Assembly (NCBI GenBank): GCA_015259125.1
Contig: JABZGR010000025.1
Coordinates: forward strand, 1 to 33,002
Origin: Alloprevotella tannerae
GTDB lineage: Bacteria; Bacteroidota; Bacteroidia; Bacteroidales; Bacteroidaceae
DNA: 33,002 bases
Reading direction: 5' to 3'
The notes below the pieces were generated by a model, which saw nothing but the letters and a program-made list of their open reading frames with translations, searched no databases and was not told where the DNA came from. How positions within the stretch are numbered: position 1 is the stretch's first letter; each line of letters begins with the position of its first letter. Both the position numbers and the translations under genes were made by a program. Below, piece after piece: positions 7,124 to 13,955 of this stretch.

Positions 7124-8686
7124 TTACTTCACGATCTTCTGCGAAGCCTTAGAACCATCAGAATAGATCGTTGTCTGCACATAGATGCCTCTTTCCGGAG
7201 AACTTACGCTACGGCCGGATAAGTCGTAGAACTCAACTCGCTCAATGCGCTTCGTTGTCGCGGGCTTGAGGCCGGTTTCTGATACGATATACTCCGTGAT
7301 GCCTGAGCGGAGGCGCTGGTCGCCGTCGATGTAGACTGCTTCCATACCCACTTTATCCTTCACGTCTTTATAAAAATAAATGGCGCGTGAATTTTCGTCA
7401 TACTTGTAGAAATGATACTGATCAGAGAAAGCGTAGGGCACATCGGTCATCTCTTCCGTCAAACTCTTGTACGTTTCAGGCTTGAACGTAAATAGTTCGC
7501 CGTCGATGTAGAGATTGTAGTAGAGATGTGTGGGGTCAAGATAGTTGAAGTCGGCTGAGTAATAGCTTAGTGTGAACTGCAAACCGCCAGGGCCTCCCCA
7601 CGGGTTTGGATCATAAGGCTGATAAGCCGTGAGTTTCGGTGGCATAGGTGCAGCCGGCTTCTTATCCCATTGATTGATGAGCGCATAGCGATACACGTCG
7701 AAGATGTGTGTGCTGCGATCATCCTCCAGACTCTTGTGAATCATTAAGATGCCCTTCGTGCTGAGCGCGTTTTTCTCTGCGTCGTAAGTGAAGACGAGCG
7801 GATCCGGACTGATGCAAGCTTTCGCAAACTCTTCGCCCGATTCGCTCTTGCCCTTGCCCATATAGCCGGAAGAAGCATAGACGTAGCAAGCCGCCGTAGT
7901 GTCGATACCAACATAGGAGGTAGAGGGGAAAGTGACGGTCGTGCCTTCCTTCTTTCCCTTTATCCATAAACCCTTCACGTTAGCCGACAAGTCGCCAATA
8001 TAGACATCATCGCCATCCATAGCGTATTTCACGGGATACAACTGCGATTTGCCCTCCATATCCATATAGAGTATCAGTCCATCCCAAGTCTTCGCCGAAG
8101 CTGACGGCGCTTCCGTGTTGTTGTCCTTGCGCACGCCCTCGTAAGTGCCCTCAGCATAGCTGGTCCAAGCCCCTGTTTCGCGGCACATACCGATCATTTC
8201 TTCTCGACCAAGCACCATCACGAGCGAGTCGTTGCGCCATACGTATTTCAATACCTGATTGGCTTCGCCTTCGTTAGGCATATACGTTTGTTTACCATCT
8301 TTAGTTGCCGGATGAATACGATAGAGGTAGCCATACTTGTAGTCGCCCGTAGAAAAGTCTTTCTCAGCAAAAATTGCTTGCGGAAGTTGGAAACTGATCG
8401 TGTCTCCCTCAGTGCGTTTACCTTTAATCCAAGTCTTCGTGTAGAGCGAGTTGAGCGGGTTTTCGAGGTAGACAGCGCCGTCATCGCCAAAGACGATTCG
8501 ATGCCAGTCGCCCGTGCTTTGATGGGGTACGCCATAGTAGTAGATCGACTCAAAGCCCGTCGTCGTACGGTAAAGGTTGATCGTTTCGCCCGCAGCCGGC
8601 TTCGTAATGACCGTCGGGGCGTCCTGTGCTACCGCCATACCTGCAAAGAGGGCGGAGAACAGGAAAGTTGCGAAAAATTTCTTCAT
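7124..8686 (-). CDS. Secreted protein of unknown function with a T9SS-type C-terminal tail
   Basis: A 520-residue protein I do not recognise beyond its ends. Residues 1-20 form a signal peptide (ATFLFSALFAGMAVA-QD). The body is rich in Tyr, Trp, Asp and Gly and appears to be mostly beta strand, with repeated short motifs of the type W-I-K-G-K and TISFQLP/TVTFPST about 140 residues apart. These suggest internally repeated beta domains. The last 35 residues (RVEFYDLSGRSVSSPERGIY... then a Lys-rich end) match the type IX secretion sorting-tail style of Bacteroidota: YDLxGRxV, short gap, GIYV, basic end. The product is therefore probably exported by T9SS or surface-attached. It is transcribed alone from the promoter at 8807-8839. 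No enzymatic motif was seen. Confidence 0.8.
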   Translation of the reverse strand: MKKFFATFLFSALFAGMAVAQDAPTVITKPAAGETINLYRTTTGFESIYYYGVPHQSTGDWHRIVFGDDGAVYLENPLNSLYTKTWIKGKRTEGDTISFQLPQAIFAEKDFSTGDYKYGYLYRIHPATKDGKQTYMPNEGEANQVLKYVWRNDSLVMVLGREEMIGMCRETGAWTSYAEGTYEGVRKDNNTEAPSASAKTWDGLILYMDMEGKSQLYPVKYAMDGDDVYIGDLSANVKGLWIKGKKEGTTVTFPSTSYVGIDTTAACYVYASSGYMGKGKSESGEEFAKACISPDPLVFTYDAEKNALSTKGILMIHKSLEDDRSTHIFDVYRYALINQWDKKPAAPMPPKLTAYQPYDPNPWGGPGGLQFTLSYYSADFNYLDPTHLYYNLYIDGELFTFKPETYKSLTEEMTDVPYAFSDQYHFYKYDENSRAIYFYKDVKDKVGMEAVYIDGDQRLRSGITEYIVSETGLKPATTKRIERVEFYDLSGRSVSSPERGIYVQTTIYSDGSKASQKIVK

Positions 8687-8806
8687 AAGTAAATAGCGGT
8701 TTTTAGTTATACAAATACAGCTTTTCGCTGCCTGTGGTTACAAAGTTTGCGGGTGAGCGCGTATGGATTATAGATGTGTTTAATTTTTGCACTTTCCCTC
8801 TTCAAG

Positions 8807-8839
8807 GCAAAGATACGAGGTCGAATCGATAATCGCAAA
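8807..8839 (-). promoter_or_regulatory. Bacteroidota-type promoter for the 7124-8686 gene
   Basis: On the minus strand TTTG (8836-8839), 20 nt, TATCTTTGC (8807-8815) matches both elements exactly. It predicts a leader of about 110 nt. A second, weaker candidate (TTTG, 21 nt, TGTATTTG; 8712-8744) lies closer to the start codon. Confidence 0.75.
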
Positions 8840-9002
8840 GAATACGTTAGAAAACTTTCGCTATTTTTCTTTGTTAAGTCAGCGTCGCTTTCGCTACAGA
8901 TTGTTTGTGGTTGCTTTTCCGATGCTGTCTTTAGAGGCTACCGTTTTGCTTCACAAAAGCTCTGCAATCTTGGTGTTGATAACTGTTATGTTTGATAGCT
9001 TA
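8840..9002. other. Spacer between the secreted-protein promoter and the AT-rich island
   Basis: No ORF of merit, repeat or RNA gene is seen. Base composition shifts from mixed to AT-rich across it, so the left boundary of the putatively acquired island (9003-12675) lies here. Confidence 0.4.
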
Positions 9003-9038
9003 TGGGGCTGCGCCAAAATTTGTTTTGGTGAAGCCCCA
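9003..9038 (-). terminator. Strong hairpin 3' of the 857-residue gene
   Basis: TGGGGCT-g-CGCCAAAA, loop tttg, TTTTGGTG-a-AGCCCCA: two stacked stems of 8 and 7 bp with one G-T pair. It starts 38 bp past the stop codon at 9076. No T-run follows on the minus strand, so it may stabilise the 3' end rather than terminate alone. Confidence 0.55.
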
Positions 9039-9075
9039 CTAAATTCTAACTCTGCTCTAAAGGCGATTATTGGTT

Positions 9076-11649
9076 TTAGCTTTTTCCTTGCTTTTTTTGT
9101 TGCTCCTTCGAAGCGTTCTCTGTCTTTTTCTTTCCTAGATCCCCTTTTATAACATCACTTGTCTTACTTGAATCTGAGGAAGAGTTAGTAATTTGCTTCA
9201 CGTTGGGAGAGGTCTGGTTAAAGTTCTCTACTTTGACGTTCATCTCAAGGCCGCCCTTGCTATCTTGCGCCTCTGTTTTGTTATAGTATTTGATACATAG
9301 ACCAACTACGACAACTCTTATAGCAATTGCTGTAGCTATAAGCATGACTATCTTTGACCAATTGAGCTCTTTCTCCTGCTTATCTCCCTCAATTGTTTTG
9401 AAGTATAAGAAGAAGATAATGGATGCAATGAAAATATAGAGTGTGGCTGTTAGAATTAGATAATCTGCCAAGCCGGCTGCCCCCTGGAGAATATTGATGC
9501 CACCGGAAATGAAAGAGAGCAATGCAACAAATATAGAGAGTGTGCTGATGGATTCTCTTCTTGAATCCGCTTGCACCTTATTGATTACTCTAGTTGTCTT
9601 TTTTATAGTTTCTCTTTGGGCTTGAGAGAGCTTTTCTTCTGCCTTTTTTGAAGCCTCGTATACATCGTTTGCTTTTTTGTTTGCGTCAATTGCTTCCTTT
9701 TTTGCTTCATCAGCCTTATTTAGTGCTTCATCTTGCGCTTCAGAAATCCATTGCCTATAGAGACGGTTGTACTTAGGGTAGGCTTCATCTTGCAGCGCAT
9801 GTGTATGTATCAGTTTGCACCCATAGGAGGAGATAAAGATTGGTTGTTCTTTTTCCTCTCTCTCCTCTTTTTCCTCTTTTTCCTCTTTTTCCTCTCTCTT
9901 TACCATATAGAAAGAATCTTCAAATTTATTTCGTTTTTGTTCCGCTGATACAAAATCTTTGTAGCTTTGAATCCATTCGGAGAAGTATTTGAGGAGATGT
10001 CCTAAGGCTTGGGCATATTTACTAGTGTCGTAATTATTCTTTCCTTCCTCTTTCATCTTCTTCAGTCTTTTCATTAGCGCAAGGAGTGAGTCTAAAGAAC
10101 GAAAGTATATTAAGTGTTCTGCATTGATGTTCTTCGGATCATTCAGAAGGCCTTCAAGAATTTCTTTTTGTCTTTCTTCGTTTTGGGGCACATCTTTACA
10201 TTCTTCCTTTCCTTTCTCTTTTTTATTTTTTTCTGTGACATAATCATCATAGTTCTGTATATCTGTAGGCTTATCAGTAGGCTTATCAGTAGAGTTATCA
10301 GTAGAATTATCAGTAGAGGGCTTCTCGAAGGGAATCAAACTATCAAATTCATTGATTTTATCATAGAGTAAATTCTCCTTTTTTTCTCCTTTTTTTTCTA
10401 CATAGTATTTATTGCCTTCGTAGAGAATTTCAAACTTTTTGGCCCTTGTATAGGGGTTCTTAACACTCTCGCCTTTGTCAAGTTTGCGCGGATTATTTGG
10501 GCTTACCACAGGCTTGTAGAAGGACTGGAAGAGGAGTAGTGAAGTTTTGGCGCAGATGGCCTTGAAAATTGCTTGAATATCTAGGTTTGTCGGGAAATCT
10601 CGACGCATTCCGTCATTTTCCGCTTTCAGACGCTCACATTGTTTATATAGAAGCAATAGGGGTGGGATAGCTTGATCGTCAATTATGCCGGAGATATCTA
10701 TTCGTGTCATCTCTATGAGCTTTTTTCCAAGATCATGAAAGAGCTTGGCCTTGAGTATTTCCCCTGAGTTCATGCCTCCTGCATAAAGTTTACGGGCCAC
10801 ATCAGAAACCGGAGCGTAAAAGACCTTGCGTTTGCAGGAGGCTTCCTCTTGAGACTCCTCTATCTGAACCCGAATTCGCAGACACATGTATGAGAGTTCT
10901 TGACAGAGTTCGTGTATATAGGGAAGAATAGGGTGCAGATAGATCGTTTCTTCTTGGGAACTCGTGTCGTATTTATCTTTAATCGCTTTGATAATAGCTT
11001 GAAGCTTAATAGAATAATCTGAATCCTTTAGAAACTCTCCTTCCAAAAGAGATTTAGATAAAGAAGTCCATAGATCTTTTATGATTTCATCGAGTTTAGT
11101 GTATATATGATCATTTTGGACAGAAGAGGTGGGAGGGTGTTGGATTTGTGCTGAATCTTGTTCGCCCTTTATTGCGTCTTCTTGTGATATTACAGGCTCC
11201 CTTCTGATTCGGGCTTGTATATTACTTTTTATTGGTTTCTTATGTTTATCAAGAGATTCTATCAGTTTTTTATTTAAATTCCCAACAAATCTATGATGTT
11301 TTTTTTCAATTAAATCAGGGGCTAAAAAACAGTCAAATTTGTTTTTTAAACTGTCCTCTATTGTTTGCACTGATTCTAAAGTCTCACTTGAGGACTCAAA
11401 TACCTTCTTAATAATATTTTCGAATGTTTTCTTAAGAAACTTCTTATCTGAATTATTTTTCTCATTTTTCTGCTTGACAAAAGTATCATTGATAATTTGT
11501 ACTAACTCAGACTTGTATTTTTTTTGTAAATCCTCTTTAGGTCCAAGTAGCTCTAGATATTTAGGGTGTTCATAAGGGTTGAGGAGAAGCTCAACCTGCT
11601 CTTTGAATTTGTCAATATATAAGGTTTTATCGATTTGATTTTGATCCAT
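9076..11649 (-). CDS. Large coiled-coil protein with three C-terminal membrane segments; candidate effector
   Basis: An 857-residue protein with no catalytic domain I recognise. Residues 1-630 are charged and largely helical, interrupted by low-complexity tracts: STDNSTDNSTDKPTDKPTD (about 445-463) and a Glu/Lys run (about 584-600). A long coiled coil (about 640-700, rich in Ala, Lys and Glu) leads into three hydrophobic segments at about 703-723, 730-750 and 766-787. A hydrophilic Ser/Lys-rich tail ends the protein. The layout of soluble part, coiled coil and closely spaced membrane helices is seen in several phage-defence and toxin proteins. That similarity is architectural only. It lies 91 bp downstream of the Panacea-like gene, separated by a hairpin. 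Codon use is much more AT-rich than in the neighbouring housekeeping genes. It could instead be a structural membrane protein of an integrated element. Confidence 0.7.
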   Translation of the reverse strand: MDQNQIDKTLYIDKFKEQVELLLNPYEHPKYLELLGPKEDLQKKYKSELVQIINDTFVKQKNEKNNSDKKFLKKTFENIIKKVFESSSETLESVQTIEDSLKNKFDCFLAPDLIEKKHHRFVGNLNKKLIESLDKHKKPIKSNIQARIRREPVISQEDAIKGEQDSAQIQHPPTSSVQNDHIYTKLDEIIKDLWTSLSKSLLEGEFLKDSDYSIKLQAIIKAIKDKYDTSSQEETIYLHPILPYIHELCQELSYMCLRIRVQIEESQEEASCKRKVFYAPVSDVARKLYAGGMNSGEILKAKLFHDLGKKLIEMTRIDISGIIDDQAIPPLLLLYKQCERLKAENDGMRRDFPTNLDIQAIFKAICAKTSLLLFQSFYKPVVSPNNPRKLDKGESVKNPYTRAKKFEILYEGNKYYVEKKGEKKENLLYDKINEFDSLIPFEKPSTDNSTDNSTDKPTDKPTDIQNYDDYVTEKNKKEKGKEECKDVPQNEERQKEILEGLLNDPKNINAEHLIYFRSLDSLLALMKRLKKMKEEGKNNYDTSKYAQALGHLLKYFSEWIQSYKDFVSAEQKRNKFEDSFYMVKREEKEEKEEKEEREEKEQPIFISSYGCKLIHTHALQDEAYPKYNRLYRQWISEAQDEALNKADEAKKEAIDANKKANDVYEASKKAEEKLSQAQRETIKKTTRVINKVQADSRRESISTLSIFVALLSFISGGINILQGAAGLADYLILTATLYIFIASIIFFLYFKTIEGDKQEKELNWSKIVMLIATAIAIRVVVVGLCIKYYNKTEAQDSKGGLEMNVKVENFNQTSPNVKQITNSSSDSSKTSDVIKGDLGKKKTENASKEQQKKQGKS
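10268..10315 (-). repeat. 12-bp in-frame tandem repeat inside the 857-residue gene
   Basis: Four units of ggcttatcagta, the last two with base changes, encode the (S/K)TD(N/K) repeats. The unit is a multiple of three, so copy-number change would lengthen or shorten the linker without breaking the frame. A second such tract, of tttttcctc type units, lies at about 9848-9900. Confidence 0.8.
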
Positions 11650-11689
11650 AGTTTTTAGGTAATAGGGTATGTTAAGTTACAAATAATAT

Positions 11690-11723
11690 AGGAGGATGCC
11701 CGCTTTGTTCTCGGCATCCTCCT
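11690..11723 (-). promoter_or_regulatory. Intercistronic hairpin between the Panacea-like gene and the large gene
   Basis: AGGAGGATGCC and GGCATCCTCCT form an 11-bp perfect stem with a 12-base loop, placed between the stop at 11741 and the start at 11649. It lacks a T-run on the minus strand. It may lower read-through or act as an RNA-processing site, giving unequal expression of the two genes. The role is inferred only. Confidence 0.55.
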
Positions 11724-11740
11724 TATTTGAGTAATGAAGC

Positions 11741-12457
11741 TTAACAAGCTCTTTTTTGTATCTGTTTTAATGAATTTTGAAATGCTTTGACTTCTGCTTC
11801 AAGAACAGCTCCACCGCCTGCATTTTGGAAAAGTACGCTGATTCTTCCATTTTGTTTGTTGTAGTAGAAGCAATCATTCCAAACGTTTGGGGAAAGATTG
11901 TGTGAGAGTTCTACTACAGCTGTCGTACTCTGCTCCAAGATGCTTTTGCTTGGGATAATCTTTGAACTTTTGTTTTTGAGTTTCTCAAGTGCCTTATTAA
12001 CAGCATTTTGGGTGCTCTTATCAATTTCGGTCAAAACGCTATTTGCTTTAGATTTGAGGTTGTCATCTCGTAGCTTTAGCTGACCATTGCTCTCAAAAGT
12101 AAAGAGGGAGAACATTCCCTCATTGCGACGGTTTTCGTAGATATCAATCTCTACAGGCCCGTTTTGATATGCGACAAAATTGTCAAACACATTAAGAAGC
12201 GTAGCGGTTGTTTTCAGTTTGTCCCAACTGGTAAATGTGTTGTTTAAAACTTGTTCGTCTTTCTTTATTTGCGTGTCTTTCAGGCATAGAAAGTAGAGGA
12301 GCTTCATATAACGCGTCATAGGGTACTCTGAAAGCTTCTCGTTGAGTTCTTTTCTCCTTGTAGGGTCCATAGCCGCCAAATTCTCATTTTTCAGGTCTAA
12401 GCCTATCAGCTTAGTTACGATATATTCGAAAGCGGCCGTCTTCTTTATTCTACACAT
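11741..12457 (-). CDS. Panacea/SocA-like (DUF4065-type) protein, putative antitoxin
   Basis: A 238-residue protein. The Panacea (SocA, PF13274) pattern is visible in order: MKLLYFLCLKD (51-61), FVAYQNGPVEIDIYENRR (94-111, matching the family's aWkyGPV...vY block) and VVELSHNLSPNVWND (181-195, matching the conserved eLs.lTH...W end). Between them is a Lys-rich helical insert. Panacea domains act as chaperone-like antitoxins for diverse, often membrane-acting toxins encoded next door. Here the next gene downstream encodes a membrane-anchored coiled-coil protein. The start ATG lies inside the end of a 34-codon ORF in another frame. The N-terminal 45 residues are not explained by the domain. The assignment rests on motif spacing alone and would be settled by a profile search. 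Confidence 0.6.
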   Translation of the reverse strand: MCRIKKTAAFEYIVTKLIGLDLKNENLAAMDPTRRKELNEKLSEYPMTRYMKLLYFLCLKDTQIKKDEQVLNNTFTSWDKLKTTATLLNVFDNFVAYQNGPVEIDIYENRRNEGMFSLFTFESNGQLKLRDDNLKSKANSVLTEIDKSTQNAVNKALEKLKNKSSKIIPSKSILEQSTTAVVELSHNLSPNVWNDCFYYNKQNGRISVLFQNAGGGAVLEAEVKAFQNSLKQIQKRAC

Positions 12458-12549
12458 CTTTTTAGTTCGACTTCAAGCATGCGGTAGCGCTCAAAGTAGC
12501 TGGTTTCTACTTTGAGATAGCCGGTCTTGGTTGTACTTATTCTTGCCAT
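12445..12549 (-). CDS. Possible 34-residue leader ORF overlapping the Panacea-like gene
   Basis: ATG at 12549 to TAA at 12445 encodes a basic peptide starting MARISTTKTGYLKVETSYFE. It overlaps the Panacea-like start by 13 bases in a different frame, a layout typical of translational coupling. A consensus promoter (12643-12675) lies about 90 bp upstream and nothing else separates the two. It could be a true small protein, a coupling leader, or the N-terminus of the downstream protein reached by frameshift. Unrecognised. Confidence 0.4.
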   Translation of the reverse strand: MARISTTKTGYLKVETSYFERYRMLEVELKRCVE

Positions 12550-12642
12550 GCTTCCTATAGTTTTTTAATAACCAGGGAGCTTTATCTACTCATTTTTAAT
12601 AAGATGATTCCTTTCGGTTGGCCTAAGCCCTTAAAAGTGAGT

Positions 12643-12675
12643 GCAAAGGTATAGATAAATAAATAAACGCGCAAG
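12643..12675 (-). promoter_or_regulatory. Bacteroidota-type promoter of the Panacea-like operon
   Basis: On the minus strand CTTG (12672-12675), 20 nt, TACCTTTGC (12643-12651): exact -7 element, one mismatch in -33. It is the only good match upstream of the island genes. Confidence 0.65.
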
Positions 12676-12870
12676 TATTTGGGTGTTTTTCGTTTAATTT
12701 GTCGGTAAAAGCCTATGTTATAAAGGCACAATGGTCGCATCAAAATGTGGTATATTTTATTTTTGAATGCATCGGATTATTATGTATAAATAATCGTTTC
12801 TTAAGTTTGTTGATCGCGTTATAGCTCACATCAAAAGATGTAGTTGGGGTTTGCCGGGGCTGCTATGGTC
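12676..12870. other. AT-rich spacer between divergent transcription units
   Basis: No ORF, repeat or RNA signature recognised. Composition is like that of the island, so the right boundary of the acquired segment may lie near 12870. Confidence 0.4.
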
Positions 12871-12904
12871 TTTTCGCAGTTTGCTAATTTCTGCTTATCT
12901 TTGC
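12871..12904 (+). promoter_or_regulatory. Probable promoter of the HU-winged-helix gene
   Basis: TATCTTTGC (12896-12904) is an exact -7 element. The -33 position holds only TTTT (12871-12874) at 21 nt spacing. Transcription would start near 12911, placing the 22-bp tandem repeats at the very start of a ~240-nt leader. Confidence 0.5.
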
Positions 12905-12919
12905 ACTATCGTAGTCGTT

Positions 12920-13007
12920 GTCTCTACGTGTTGAGACGGAGGTCTCTGCAAGTTGAGATCATGGTCTCTACGTGTTGAGACGATAATATCTGCACGTAGA
13001 GACTGAA
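12920..13007 (+). repeat. Four 22-bp tandem dyad repeats in the leader of the HU-winged-helix gene
   Basis: Units start at 12920, 12942, 12964 and 12986. Each is built on GTCTC-n8-GAGAC with a central ACGT in the best copies; units 1 and 3 are identical over 18 bases. The fourth is partly inverted in sense (TGCACGTAGAGAC). Spacing of exactly 22 bp, two helical turns, would place bound proteins on one face of the DNA. In RNA they could form alternative hairpins. Confidence 0.75.
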
Positions 13008-13151
13008 AAATGGATAGGGCGGCACTTCAATCGGATAAGCGGAAGTGCGGCGAGGCCTTATAGGCGCGGCGTTTGATACGCTACGCGTAAGACGATGTAT
13101 AACCATGAAAGACAAGTTTACTTTTACCATAACGAAAAACAACAAAAGCTT

Positions 13152-13754
13152 ATGACAGTTTCTTACAAACTATTGAAAACAAAGGGTAGAGTCGCTAATG
13201 ATGCAAAGATGCGAGTGGTCGTAGATTCCTATGACACGGCCGAAATGGATAGGATGGGGCAGCACATTGAAAAGGCTTCGTCGCTGACTTCTGCTGACCT
13301 CACCGGTGCGCTTGATGCACTGCGGTCGGAAATGGTCGATCAGTTGGGGAACGGCTATCGGGTTCATCTGCCGGGGTTGGGCTATTTTTCGCTTGCCGTT
13401 AAAGGAGAGGTTTGCGAAGATCCGAAGACGGGGCACTTTCGCCTGCGTAATCCGCACGTGCGCACCGTTAAATTTCGTCCCGAAAAGGAATTGCTGAAAG
13501 CCTTGCACGGCATTGATTTTGAAAATGCTACTTATCGGCGAACACCTTATGCCGCGCCTCAACCGGCAGAAGTGGCTGCTGCGCTCGACCAATTGTTTTC
13601 CGCTTCTGCTTTCATCCTTGTGCGTGACCTTCGCGCGGCGCTCCATCTGTCGCGGCCCGTGGCTTATCGACTGGTGCAAGCACTTGAGGCCGCGGGTAAG
13701 GTTCGCAATGTGGGCACGAGCCGTCAGAAAATCTTGGTTAAGGGAGAAAGGTAG
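13152..13754 (+). CDS. HU-like domain fused to a C-terminal winged helix (HU-HIG family)
   Basis: A 200-residue protein counted from the ATG at 13152, giving MTVSYKLLKTKG as in relatives; an ATG at 13095 would add 19 residues of low-quality sequence. Residues 1-115 are an HU-related domain with the hallmark VHLPGLGYFSLAVKGE strand and an Arg-rich loop (FRLRNPHVRTVKF). Residues about 135-195 form a winged helix: helix EVAAALDQLFSA, a recognition-like helix LSRPVAYRLVQALEAAGK and a wing VRNVGTSRQKILV. This HU plus wHTH arrangement is one of the fusions that name the family. It is probably a nucleoid-associated DNA-binding protein with added specificity. It is a single gene, with 22-bp repeats in its leader that may be an autoregulatory target. 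Confidence 0.85.
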   Translation: MTVSYKLLKTKGRVANDAKMRVVVDSYDTAEMDRMGQHIEKASSLTSADLTGALDALRSEMVDQLGNGYRVHLPGLGYFSLAVKGEVCEDPKTGHFRLRNPHVRTVKFRPEKELLKALHGIDFENATYRRTPYAAPQPAEVAAALDQLFSASAFILVRDLRAALHLSRPVAYRLVQALEAAGKVRNVGTSRQKILVKGER

Positions 13755-13885
13755 TGGTTGTCGGTACTTGGTCGCGGCGGAGGTTTGAAGGGGTTCAAAC
13801 CGTGCGCTGTGTGAGACGGACTATAATTTGAATAATTGGCCACGACGTGCCTCACGAAGCAATTTTAGATTGCACACAATAAAAA

Positions 13886-13923
13886 GCGCCGGCAATGAGA
13901 TTCTGATTACTCATTGCCGGCGC
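13886..13923 (-). terminator. Terminator of the Omp28-like gene
   Basis: GCGCCGGCAATGAG and CTCATTGCCGGCGC form a 14-bp perfect stem with a 10-base loop. On the minus strand TTTTTATT follows. It could also stop the convergent HU-winged-helix transcript, but without a T-run on that side. Confidence 0.88.
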
Positions 13924-13955
13924 GGTATGTTAAACAAGCCTTAGGCCTCGTCGAA

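Noticed and set aside
12920..13007. Possible CRISPR array
   Set aside because: The units are directly adjacent without unique spacers, only four in number, and no cas genes are nearby.
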